A DNA stretch of 64,000 nt, taken from Hymenobacter swuensis DY53 (GTDB lineage Bacteria; Bacteroidota; Bacteroidia; Cytophagales; Hymenobacteraceae). The notes below the pieces were generated by a model. That model was not told where the DNA came from. It did not search any database and was given only the letters and a program-made list of their open reading frames with translations. Both the position numbers and the translations under genes were made by a program. Shown piece after piece: positions 8,257 to 16,571 of the stretch (its first letter is position 1; the number at the start of each line of letters is the position of its first letter). The stretch is taken from positions 62,001 to 126,000 of the forward strand of contig NZ_CP007144.1 of NCBI RefSeq assembly GCF_000576555.1. Direction: 5' to 3'.

Positions 8257-9366
8257 TTAGCGATTGGTTGCCGGCTTGGGTTTATAGTCCGAATAAGTAC
8301 TAAAAGTTTTTCCATCGAACAGGTAGAGACCTGTTTCTCTCGTACCCACCCACAGCTTTCCAGTGTTATCTTCCAAAATGGACCACACCCCCGGCGTGGC
8401 GAGTCTCTCTTTAGTGGTAAAACGGGTGAACGATTTCCCATCGTACCGGCTAAATTCATTGCCGCCAAACCACAGGTTTCCCTTTTTGTCTTCTACAATC
8501 CGCATGATTTCACCGGGTAAGTCAAAAGGTGTAAAGGATGTGCCATCGTACCGGTAGGCCCCGCCCCAGTTGCTGAACCAGATATTCCCGTCTTTGTCTT
8601 GCACTTGCGGCCAGCCCCAACTGTGCGCTTTGGGCTTTGGCCCATTTTGAAATAATTCCGGTAACGGGAGGTGGGTGACCGATTTCCCATCGTACCGGTA
8701 CACGCCGTCGTTGGTCCGTCCACCAAACCACAGGTTGCCGGCTCTGTCTTCAAAAACCCGTTCTGCTTTGTCGTTACTCGTCAAAAAACCATTTGCGGCC
8801 GCATCAACTGCAAACGGCGTAAAGGAATGGCCGTCGTAGACGTACACCCCGTCGATGGTGACAAACCATAGTTTGCCGTTTCTTGCCTGTAGCATACTGG
8901 ACACCCCGTGCGAGTCGCTGTAGTAGGGATTTGTGTTGGGCGGCAGGTTATTGGGTAACGGAATCGGGACGGGGGCAAAGGTTTTCCCATCATATCGACA
9001 AAGGCCCGCGCGCGTACCTATCCAGAGGGTACCCGCTTTGTCTTGCAATAGGGAAGAAACCTCGTTACTGGGCAGCCCATCGGCCACGACAAATTGCCGA
9101 AATGAGTGCCCGTCGTATCGATACAGCCCGTTTTGGGTGGTGCCAAACCACAGGTTGCCGGCGTTGTCCTGCAGGCTGCAATTCACATTACCGTACCGGG
9201 GGTTACCGAGAGTTTTAATCAGTTTTGGGTGGTCACCAGCTAGTCCGTTTGATTCACTGCCTTTTTCGGTGGGCAATGCTTTTTCCGCTGGCCCGTTGCA
9301 GGCAGTACCCCAAAACAGGATGGCCAGAAAAGCAAACGCTTGCGTTGGAGAGCAATGTTTTTTCAT
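8257..9366 (-). CDS. stand-alone propeller lipoprotein (two-component-regulator propeller repeats)
   Basis: A 369-residue lipoprotein. Signal peptide residues 1-22, lipobox ending at Cys23 (GTAC). The rest is a series of about eight repeats with the pattern NLWFG, then G(L/V)YRYDGHSF, typical of ligand-sensing Reg_prop propellers found in hybrid sensor proteins. Here no kinase, membrane or DNA-binding part follows, so it may be a free periplasmic or surface domain that binds a ligand or works with a separate kinase. The propeller kinase at 1337 carries the same repeat type. It is convergent with the ABC operon, with the hairpin at 8125-8160 between. Confidence 0.88.
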   Translation of the reverse strand: MKKHCSPTQAFAFLAILFWGTACNGPAEKALPTEKGSESNGLAGDHPKLIKTLGNPRYGNVNCSLQDNAGNLWFGTTQNGLYRYDGHSFRQFVVADGLPSNEVSSLLQDKAGTLWIGTRAGLCRYDGKTFAPVPIPLPNNLPPNTNPYYSDSHGVSSMLQARNGKLWFVTIDGVYVYDGHSFTPFAVDAAANGFLTSNDKAERVFEDRAGNLWFGGRTNDGVYRYDGKSVTHLPLPELFQNGPKPKAHSWGWPQVQDKDGNIWFSNWGGAYRYDGTSFTPFDLPGEIMRIVEDKKGNLWFGGNEFSRYDGKSFTRFTTKERLATPGVWSILEDNTGKLWVGTRETGLYLFDGKTFSTYSDYKPKPATNR

Positions 9367-9440
9367 GGTGGAAATGGGCTGTTAGTGAAGCTTTTTATCC
9401 CGTTGTCGGTCTATTGTCGCGCGGCCATGACCGGCGATAG

Positions 9441-9454
9441 CACCGTTAAAGTGA
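9441..9454 (-). repeat. possible 5' half of the cassette-boundary repeat
   Basis: CCGTTAAAGTGAAC matches the reversed array module CCGTTTTCGTGAAC at 12 of 14 positions. It lies between two divergent genes, shortly before TTACTTTTTT, the start-proximal sequence of the gene at 9479. Confidence 0.35.
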
Positions 9455-9478
9455 ACATCAGGATTACTTTTTTGCCCA

Positions 9479-9934
9479 ATGCTCAGCTTTTCCTTTTCGT
9501 TTGATGACGATTGCCCGCAAGAGGTAAAAGAAGGCCACGCGGTCTACCTTATCGATGGCCCCTTACGTATTCACGATGACAACGGCGTATTTGCTTTCGA
9601 TGAACACGTGCCTCTGATTGAGTTGGCCCTTTGGCTCACCCAGTGGCTCACGAGTACTAGTAATTTACCACCCATTGAGCGAGCATGCTCCTTTTTTCCC
9701 GATTCGTTTTCAGTCGAACTTTTCCAACTCGCCCCAGTGGATGATTCGCGCTACCAGCTGACCTACTTGGCTGACGGGGAGGAAGATACTAACCGATACT
9801 TTACGGCGGATTATGCGGACTTCAAGCAAGCTTTTACTCAATTCACCAACGATTTAACTGTCGCGTTGCAGCAGCAGTATAATATCAGCCTCGACAACAT
9901 TCTTCAGGGCCTCTCCATCCCCAGACGCTGTTAG
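9479..9934 (+). CDS. soluble protein of unknown function, possible immunity type
   Basis: A 151-residue acidic protein without signal peptide or membrane segment. The N terminus (FSFSFDDDCP) and the spaced Trp residues in LALWLTQWL resemble small immunity-type proteins, but no named family was recognised. ATTACTTTTTTG just before the ATG matches the start-proximal TTACTTT found after several array repeats and could be a -7 box, giving a leader of only a few bases. It stands alone between a divergent lipoprotein gene and unrelated neighbours. Confidence 0.6.
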   Translation: MLSFSFSFDDDCPQEVKEGHAVYLIDGPLRIHDDNGVFAFDEHVPLIELALWLTQWLTSTSNLPPIERACSFFPDSFSVELFQLAPVDDSRYQLTYLADGEEDTNRYFTADYADFKQAFTQFTNDLTVALQQQYNISLDNILQGLSIPRRC

Positions 9935-9964
9935 CATAAATGCTCGTTTTGCTACTCAGCCCGT

Positions 9965-10085
9965 TTACATAAACTGGGCAAAGGGCCGGTACTCGCCGTG
10001 GAAGCCATCTTGCTGGAACGGCTTGGATGAAAAGCGCAAGGCTCCGGTGCTAAAGCCCTTCTGCGCGGTTGGGTAAGAGGAGTAG
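9965..10085 (-). pseudogene. possible truncated 3' end of an unknown gene
   Basis: On the - strand an open frame ends at 9965 after about 40 residues with protein-like composition (NYSSYPTAQKGF, then FSSKPFQQDGFHGEYRPF). Its 5' side runs into the lipoprotein gene on the other strand. It may be the C-terminal remnant of a longer gene. No family recognised. Confidence 0.3.
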
Positions 10086-10111
10086 TTGCGCCCGGGCTCT
10101 ATCTTTCCCGC

Positions 10112-10582
10112 ATGAAAGCTACCCTTCTCCTCTTTTCCCTGGCTGGCGGGGTGCTTAGCAGCTGCGCTAGCGAATCCAACGAGCCAACCCCAGAAGGCAT
10201 CACCCACCACCTCAAAGCCCGGGTGACCGGTAGGGATCTGGGTGGCCTGCAGGCAGCCTTCCAAATCGAGGAGGTGCGCGATTATTACACCCAGGGCGCA
10301 AGAAAACGCCTCCTGACCGAGCATTTTTCCTCTAGCATCAGCAACACCTACGACCTGGGTACCTACGGCCCGGCGGATAAGGTGGAAGCTACGGTTGGCT
10401 TTACGAACGTGATGGCCAGCAGCGGCCCCGCCATAGGCGCCTCAACGTCGTTAAAGTTGGAGTTGATGGCAGATGGCAAAGTCATCGCAAGCGCCGAACT
10501 AAACCAAGCCAAACGGGGGGCTAACGTCTATTTCGGGCCGCACCTGACAGGCTACACCGCCATCGAAACGGACAACCTGTAA
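10112..10582 (+). CDS. lipoprotein of unknown function
   Basis: A 156-residue predicted lipoprotein: hydrophobic signal at residues 1-16 and lipobox LSSC with Cys18. The mature part is mixed alpha/beta with no cysteines and no recognised domain. The stop is followed within about 27 bases by a reversed cassette-boundary repeat (10609-10655), the same gene-then-repeat arrangement as + genes in the left arm of the main array. Function unknown; cell-envelope location is well supported. Confidence 0.7.
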   Translation: MKATLLLFSLAGGVLSSCASESNEPTPEGITHHLKARVTGRDLGGLQAAFQIEEVRDYYTQGARKRLLTEHFSSSISNTYDLGTYGPADKVEATVGFTNVMASSGPAIGASTSLKLELMADGKVIASAELNQAKRGANVYFGPHLTGYTAIETDNL

Positions 10583-10608
10583 CGCAGCGGGGGAGAAGAA
10601 ATAACTCA

Positions 10609-10655
10609 TTACGTTGAGCAGCGCGCGTTTATGGCAAGCTACCGTTTGCGTGAAC
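10609..10655 (-). repeat. cassette-boundary repeat copy, diverged
   Basis: Contains TTACGTTGAGCAG, GCGCGTTTATGG and CTACCGTTTGCGTGAAC in the order of a reversed repeat. It lies between the 3' ends of two convergent lipoprotein genes. Confidence 0.6.
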
Positions 10656-10685
10656 CTCAAGGGCGGCCTCAGATTAGAGCTGGGC

Positions 10686-11243
10686 CTAGTGGTCGAAGTG
10701 CAGGTCGAAGCGGCCGTGGGTCACGGCGTAGGTTCCGGAGCTGCCTGCCTCTTGTGGCGTCATCTCGAACGTGCCCGAGACAATGTTTTTCACCGTGTCG
10801 AAGCGCGTGATGATGAGTTGCCCCGGTGCGTCGGGGCCGGTGTAGGCGTTGCGGTCGGGGTCGGGCCGGGAGCGGCTGTATTGGCCGTAGGCGGGGCTGA
10901 ACTGCGGGGTGAGGGGGGGCGGCGCCTGGTTGAGCGGGAAGGTTCCCGGCTGACGAATGTCGGGCAGGTAAAAGCTCACGCCCCAGTCCTCGTCCACCGA
11001 GAATTGGTAAAAGCTGATGCTCAGCGAGCGGCCGTTTCTGGTTTTGCGCCAATAGCCGCCCACCGGGTGGCTCGTGCTGATGGAGCTGCGCTTGGGCACC
11101 TGGGCCTGGCCGTCAAGCAGCCAACCGGCCGTGCCCTTGCCCTCTTGGGTAGCGTCAGGCAGGCGGTCAAGTTCGGTGCGTTCCTTTTTGCAGCCCACGG
11201 CCGCAAGCAACAGGAAAGGCAACAAGAAGCGGGAAGAGTTCAC
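10686..11243 (-). CDS. lipoprotein, DUF6252-like
   Basis: A 185-residue lipoprotein with signal residues 1-17 and lipobox AAVGC (Cys18). The C-terminal part has the pattern NIVSGTFEMTP then VTHGRFDLHF, typical of small Bacteroidota lipoproteins of the DUF6252 kind; the lipoprotein at 22899 ends in the same way. Role unknown. Convergent with the lipoprotein gene at 10112. Confidence 0.75.
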   Translation of the reverse strand: MNSSRFLLPFLLLAAVGCKKERTELDRLPDATQEGKGTAGWLLDGQAQVPKRSSISTSHPVGGYWRKTRNGRSLSISFYQFSVDEDWGVSFYLPDIRQPGTFPLNQAPPPLTPQFSPAYGQYSRSRPDPDRNAYTGPDAPGQLIITRFDTVKNIVSGTFEMTPQEAGSSGTYAVTHGRFDLHFDH

Positions 11244-11440
11244 AGCGGAAGACGAGAAGCGCGGCCGAAAGGCGAGCCGAGATACAAACGTAACGAGTTC
11301 GTTGTCCCCCCGCGAGCCAATCGTTTGCTATTCTCGACTTTACCCACGGCACCCCGACCCGATACTGTCATTGCCATCAACCTATTACGGGCTGATAAAA
11401 GGACATCAGTCGGAATGCGGTTTACCTCATGCTAGCCCAA

Positions 11441-11467
11441 AACGCTCCTTACTTTGAACGGAGCGCG
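11441..11467 (-). repeat. repeat core with perfect dyad
   Basis: AACGCTCC, then TTACTTTGAAC, then GGAGCGCG: an uninterrupted inverted repeat CGCTCC/GGAGCG with an 11-base spacer. It matches the 3' half of the array repeat (compare 45811-45831, identical through TAACGCTCCTTACT and TGAAC). It overlaps the truncated 5' end of the broken gene that follows, as if a junction had formed here. A coding coincidence cannot be excluded. Confidence 0.5.
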
Positions 11468-12615
11468 CATTCGGACTTTCTGGGCATCTCGGACCACAAC
11501 CATGCGCAGGCCGGCATGAGCCTGCCCAACTACGCCCGGGGCCTGCAGCAGGCCGACTAGGCCACCAACAGCCAGTTCGTGGCCCTCTACGGTATGGAGT
11601 GGGGCGTGATCAGCGGCGGCGGCCACGTGCTCGTGTACGGGGTCAACGAGCTGCTGGGCTGGGAGACGGGCAACTACGACGTGTACGTGCCCCGCAGTGA
11701 CTACCAGGCCCTGTTCCGACAGATCAACAAGTGCCCCGGCGCGTTTGCCCCGCTGGCCCACCCCTCCAGCGGGGACTACAACAACCTGACCACCGCCGCC
11801 TTCAATGCCCGGGCCGACTCGGCCGTAGTGGGCACGGTGCTGCGCTCCGGCCCGGCCACCTCGACCAACACGGCCTACAGCAACCCCTCGACCAGCAGCT
11901 ACGAGAGCACCTACACGACGCTGCTGGCCAAGGGCTACCACGTGGGCATCAGCTACGACCACCACAATACGACCTTCAACCGCACGACCGATGGGCGCCT
12001 GGTGGTGGTAGCCCCCAGCCTGATCAAGACCGATCTGCTCGCGGCCCTGCGGCAGCGCAGCTTTTACGCCTCCGACGACTGGAACGCGGAGGTAACCTTC
12101 TCCTTGAACGGACAGCCGATGGGCGGCATCTTCACGGGGGGCACTGTCCCGGCCCTGACGCTTTCCCTCAACGATCTGGATGGGGAAGCTATCCGCTCTA
12201 TTACCTTGCTCAAGGGGACGCCCGGTAGTGGGCAAGCTGCGCAAGCGGTGGCGACGGTCACGGGCCTTACGGCCTTGAGCTATAGCGACGCGGCCCTGAC
12301 GGTAGGCGGCAACTATTACGCCGTCATTATTCAGCAGGACGGGGACCGGATTGTGACCTCTCCTATCTGGTACACGCTGACCACGGCCACGCCCACCAAG
12401 GCGTCCCAGCCGGAGCTGGCCCTGGAGCTGTTCCCCAATCCGGCGCAGCAAGCCGCAACGCTTTCCTACTACCTGCCAGCCGCCGCCACGGTATCCGTGC
12501 AGGTAGTGGATATGTTGGGCCGCCCCGTCGCTGAGATAACGTCAGTGCAACGGCAAGCGGCGGGCCCGCATACGCAGGCTTTACCCACCAGCCAACTGCC
12601 GGAGGGCGTGTACTG

Positions 12616-12749
12616 GGAGAGCATCAAAAAGTGTGGGGCAGTTCAGTTCTGCAGTCAGTCAAGTAAGCTCTACACTCAGTGCTTGAAAAGAGGAACAAAG
12701 CAACTGTAAATCATTTTGAACAGTTGCCCCACACTTTTTGATGCTCTCC
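12616..12749. mobile_element. MITE, 134 bp with 25-bp terminal inverted repeats
   Basis: The left end GGAGAGCATCAAAAAGTG (12616-12640) is exactly repeated in reverse at 12725-12749, with further inner symmetry next to it. It carries no gene and splits the sorting domain of the broken PHP gene. The parental transposon is not in the window; no clear target duplication was seen. Confidence 0.85.
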
Positions 12750-12784
12750 TGTGTTCAGCACGCGGCGGCCGGCCGGCGGTTGCT

Positions 12785-13966
12785 TTAGTCCCTGCCCATG
12801 CCCAGCCGCACGCGGGCCAGGTACGCGGCCACTGCCAGCGCGACGGCCGCCGTCAGCCCGAACGTGGGCAGCGGGCCGTACCACTGCCAGAGCAGGCCGG
12901 CCCCAGTGCTGGCCACCAGCGCCGCCAAGCTGCTGAGGCCCGCGAAGGTGCCCAGCGCGGCCCCGGTATCGGCCTTGGCGCAGAGCGTGCTCACCCAGGC
13001 TTTGCCCACCCCCTCAGTGGCCGCCGCATATAGGCCGTAGAGCGCAAACAGCGCCCCAAACGCCCCTAGGTCGTGGGCCAGCACCACACCGCCGTATACG
13101 CTGGCGAATACCAGCAAACCACCCACCAGCAGGCGGCGCGGCCCCAGCCGGTCAGCCAGGTGGCCCATCGGCCAGGCGCTTAGCACGTAGGTTAGATTAT
13201 ACAGGATGTAAAGGCCGATAATCGTGGGGGCCGGGAGCCCGCGCTGCCGGGCCAGCAACAGCAGAAACGCATCGGATGAGTTGAAGAGGGCAAACACGAG
13301 CAGCCCGCCCACCACCCGCCGGTAGGCCGGCGGGGCCTGCCGCCAGTAGCCCAGCGAGGCCCAGAACGGCACTACCGGCCGGCCCGAGAGCACGGCCCGC
13401 TGCTCCCGCAGCGCGAAGGTGATGACAACGGCTACCACCCCCGGCACGAAGGCCCACAGAAACAACGGCCGGTACTGGCCCGGGTGCGCGGCCAGCCAGC
13501 CCAGGGCCGCCAGTGGCCCCAGCACCGCCCCCAACGTGTCCATGGAGCGGTGAAAGCCGAAGACCTTGCCTTTGGTAGAGGGCGTGGCTTCGTCAGACAG
13601 CAGCGCGTCGCGGGCGCCGGTGCGCAGACCCTTGCCCAACCTATCCACGGTGCGGGCCAGCAACACCCATGCAGGCGTGGCCAGCACGGCCAGCATGGGC
13701 TTGGAGAGGGCGCTCAGGCCGTAGCCCCACTGCACAAAGGGCACCCGCCGGCCCAACCTATCCGACCACTGCCCGAAGTAGCCCTTACTCAGGCCGGCCA
13801 CGGCTTCCGCCACGCCTTCGAGCAAGCCAATGAAAAACACCGAGAAGCCGATGGATTGCAGGTAGAGCGGCATGACCGGGTAGAGCATCTCGCTGGCCAG
13901 GTCGGTGAACAGGCTGATGAGCGCGAGCAGCCAGACGGCACGGGTGAGGTAGGCGAAGCGCGGCAT
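12785..13966 (-). CDS. MFS transporter in metal-resistance operon
   Basis: A 393-residue major-facilitator protein with about 12 membrane segments. The start region SLFTDLASEMLYPVMP and the loop GQWSDRLGRR resemble nickel-resistance NreB-like and related MFS exporters; substrate assignment is inferred. The ATG at 13966 overlaps the stop of the ATPase gene (TGATG), showing translational coupling, so the longer frame starting at 14047 was rejected. It is last in the cluster that runs from 22.7 kb leftward and ends next to the MITE-broken pseudogene. Confidence 0.88.
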   Translation of the reverse strand: MPRFAYLTRAVWLLALISLFTDLASEMLYPVMPLYLQSIGFSVFFIGLLEGVAEAVAGLSKGYFGQWSDRLGRRVPFVQWGYGLSALSKPMLAVLATPAWVLLARTVDRLGKGLRTGARDALLSDEATPSTKGKVFGFHRSMDTLGAVLGPLAALGWLAAHPGQYRPLFLWAFVPGVVAVVITFALREQRAVLSGRPVVPFWASLGYWRQAPPAYRRVVGGLLVFALFNSSDAFLLLLARQRGLPAPTIIGLYILYNLTYVLSAWPMGHLADRLGPRRLLVGGLLVFASVYGGVVLAHDLGAFGALFALYGLYAAATEGVGKAWVSTLCAKADTGAALGTFAGLSSLAALVASTGAGLLWQWYGPLPTFGLTAAVALAVAAYLARVRLGMGRD

Positions 13967-16116
13967 CAGAACTTCATGCGCTGAATTCGCACAGCGTTGA
14001 GAATAGCCAGCAGGGCCACGCCCACGTCGGCAAACACGGCTTCCCACATCGTGGCTAGGCCCCCGGCCCCCAGGGCCAGCACGATGCCCTTGACGATGAA
14101 CGCCAGCCAGATATTCTGCCAGACCACCGCGTGCGTGGCGCGGGCAATGCGCCGGGCCGTGGCAATCTTGCTGGGGTGGTCAGTTTGAATCACTACGTCG
14201 GCCGTTTCAATGGTGGCGTCCGAACCCAGGCCGCCCATGGCAATGCCCACGTCGGCCAGGGCCACCACGGGCGCATCGTTCACCCCATCGCCCACGAAGG
14301 CCAGCTTGCGGCCCGCATCCAGGTACTGCTGCACGTAGCGGGCCTTGTCTTCGGGCAGCAGCCCGCCGTGGGCCTCATCAATACCCAGCTCCTTGGCCAC
14401 GCGCTGCGTGATACTGTCCTTATCGCCGGAAAGCATCACGATTTTGGTGATGCCATCGGCTCGCAGCTCGCGCACGGTTTGTTCGGCATCTGCCTTGGGG
14501 GAGTCGGCTACGGTGAGGTAACCGGCAAACTTGCCATCCACGGCGGCTACTACAATGCTATCTACTATCTGGTCGACGTCAGCCGGGTAGGCCACGCCGA
14601 ACCTGGTGAGTAACTTGGTGTTGCCGGCCAGCACGTCCCGGCCGTCCACCTGGCCGCGCAGACCGTGCCCGGCAATTTCCTCTACGTCCTCTACCGGCAC
14701 GCCGGTAGCGGCCGCGCCCACGTGCAGTACAACGGCCTTGGCAATGGGGTGGGTGGATTTGGTTTCCAGCGCGCCCACCAGCCGCAGCAGCTGGTCGGCA
14801 GCGAGCCCCGCGGCAGGCGCCACCTGCTGCACGGCAAACACGCCCTGGGTGAGCGTGCCGGTTTTGTCCATCACCACCGTATCCAGCTCGCGCATCACAT
14901 CCAGGAAGTTGGAGCCCTTGAACAGGATGCCGGCTTTGGAGGCCGCGCCAATGCCGCCGAAGTAGCCCAGCGGAATACTAATAACCAGCGCGCAGGGGCA
15001 GGAAATCACCAGAAACACCAGCGCCCGGTACAGCCAGGCGCGGAATACATAATCATCCACCACAAAGAAGGGCACCAGGACCAGCAGCACGGCCAAGGAC
15101 ACCACGATGGGCGTGTAGACCTTCGCAAACTTGGTGATGAACTGCTGGGTTTTGGCCTTGCGGCCCACCGCATCCTGCACCATGGCCAGAATTTTGGCCA
15201 GCTTAGTGTCCTGGTAACCCGCCGTGACGGCTACCTGAATCAGGCTCTCCAGGTTGACCATGCCCGCCAGCACTGCCTCGCCGGTCTGCTTGGTTTGCGG
15301 CACCGACTCGCCGGTTAGGGCCGCGGTATTGAAGGCGGCCGGACCTTTGGTAAGAGTGCCGTCCAGGGCCACTTTCTCGCCGGGCTTCACTTCGATTACG
15401 TCACCCACTACGACCTCCCTGGGGTCGAGCACCAGGGGCAGCCCATTACGGATGACGGTGACTTCAGTAGCCTGAATTTCCAGTAGGGCCCGGATACTGC
15501 GCTTGGCGCGGTTTACGGCCGCATCCTGAAACAGCTCGCCTACGGTGTAAAACAGCATGACGGCCACGCCCTCCGGATACTCGCCGATGGCAAAGGCCCC
15601 GAGCGTAGCGATGCTCATGAGCAGAAACTCGTTGAACAGGTTGCCCGAGGGGATGCTGAGCACGGCGGCTTTCACCACCTTCCAGCCTACCAGTACGAAG
15701 GCTACGCCGTACCACACCAAGCGTACGTAGCCGGTGAAAAAGCCCAGCTTATAGTAATCCAGGGCAATGCCGGCCAGCAGCAGCGCCAGACTGAGGCCGG
15801 GCACCAGATATGGATTACTGCCCGCCGGGCCGTCGTGGTCGTCGCCGTTGTCGTGGTCGTGACCAGCGTGCTCCTCTTCAACCTGGCTGCCCAGATCCAC
15901 CACGCGCTTGCTGGTGGGGTGATGGTGGCCGGCGTGCTTGTCGGCGGGGCGAGCGGCAGCCGGGGCATGGTCATGGCCGGGTACGTCGTGGCCCTGGGGC
16001 GCGGCGGCAGCTTCGGGCGTAAGCTGGTCGCGGGTGAGGGCACCCACGTTTTCGGGCTGCACCTGCTTGGCGGTGTTCAGCTCCTCGCTGAGGTTATCGG
16101 ATGACGGGTCGGACAT
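13966..16116 (-). CDS. heavy-metal P1B-type ATPase, Zn/Cd/Pb class
   Basis: A 716-residue pump. The N-terminal 110 residues are rich in His and Asp (several HxH and GHDH motifs) and replace the usual HMA domain, probably binding zinc or a similar ion. Membrane motif SCPCALV (CPC), phosphorylation motif DKTGTLT with Asp417, HP motif STHPIAKAV, and GDGVNDAP hinge are all present. CPC plus this order fits ZntA/CadA-type export of divalent soft metals. Translationally coupled to the MFS gene downstream. Family certain; exact metal inferred. Confidence 0.94.
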   Translation of the reverse strand: MSDPSSDNLSEELNTAKQVQPENVGALTRDQLTPEAAAAPQGHDVPGHDHAPAAARPADKHAGHHHPTSKRVVDLGSQVEEEHAGHDHDNGDDHDGPAGSNPYLVPGLSLALLLAGIALDYYKLGFFTGYVRLVWYGVAFVLVGWKVVKAAVLSIPSGNLFNEFLLMSIATLGAFAIGEYPEGVAVMLFYTVGELFQDAAVNRAKRSIRALLEIQATEVTVIRNGLPLVLDPREVVVGDVIEVKPGEKVALDGTLTKGPAAFNTAALTGESVPQTKQTGEAVLAGMVNLESLIQVAVTAGYQDTKLAKILAMVQDAVGRKAKTQQFITKFAKVYTPIVVSLAVLLVLVPFFVVDDYVFRAWLYRALVFLVISCPCALVISIPLGYFGGIGAASKAGILFKGSNFLDVMRELDTVVMDKTGTLTQGVFAVQQVAPAAGLAADQLLRLVGALETKSTHPIAKAVVLHVGAAATGVPVEDVEEIAGHGLRGQVDGRDVLAGNTKLLTRFGVAYPADVDQIVDSIVVAAVDGKFAGYLTVADSPKADAEQTVRELRADGITKIVMLSGDKDSITQRVAKELGIDEAHGGLLPEDKARYVQQYLDAGRKLAFVGDGVNDAPVVALADVGIAMGGLGSDATIETADVVIQTDHPSKIATARRIARATHAVVWQNIWLAFIVKGIVLALGAGGLATMWEAVFADVGVALLAILNAVRIQRMKF

Positions 16117-16216
16117 AAGAAAAGAGAGTAGCTAAGGAAAGAAGAAAGGGGAAAACGAGCCGCCCCGCCCCGGCCAGCGGGAGGAAAGAGCTGGCGCAAA
16201 GCACTTACGGGCGGGG

Positions 16217-16537
16217 TCAGAACAGGATGATGGCAATGCCCACGAAGCAAACCAGCCCCCCGATGACGTCGAACCGGTCGGGCCGGAAGCCGTCGAAGTA
16301 CGCGATCTAGGCAATGGATAGGACGATGAACACGGCTCCGTATCCGGCGTAGGTTTTGCCAAAGGAGGTGGGCTGCCAGGTGGCCACCCAGCCGTAGAGC
16401 ATGAGCAGCAGCGCCCCTACTAGGCCCGTCCAGGCCGGGCGGTTGGCCTTCAGCCACTGCCACATCAGGTAGCCGCCCCCGATTTCGCAACGGCCCGCCA
16501 GGAAAAATACGAGCAGGGGTTTAATGATGGACAGCAT
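16217..16537 (-). pseudogene. YnfA/UPF0060 membrane protein with in-frame amber stop
   Basis: The full frame of 106 codons matches the UPF0060 (YnfA) family: four membrane segments, the central SFGKTYAGYGAVFIVLS motif and DGFRPDRFDVIGG near the end. A TAG at 16307-16309 falls where relatives usually have Trp or Leu, one base from TGG, so translation stops after 76 residues, before the last membrane segment. It lies between the adaptor gene and the ATPase gene in a metal-efflux operon. It could be a real nonsense mutation, suppressor readthrough or a sequencing error. Confidence 0.8.
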
Positions 16538-16571
16538 AGCAGGACGGTGAAAAAGACTTGTTGCGAAGGGA

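Larger units (their letters stand above)
11430..12785 (+). pseudogene. broken PHP-type metallohydrolase-like gene with type IX sorting domain
   Basis: The frame reads SDFLGISDHNHA, a PHP-like metal-binding signature, then an amber stop at 11558-11560, then continues in frame to a T9SS C-terminal sorting domain (ELALELFPNPAQQ, then LPTSQLPEGVY). At 12616 a MITE interrupts the sorting domain; after the MITE the lost tail resumes as STRRPAGG. The 5' end is missing, beginning at the repeat core 11441-11467. The parent was probably a secreted PHP-domain protein. Three separate lesions make it non-functional, although a 376-residue piece from 11579 remains open. Confidence 0.75.
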
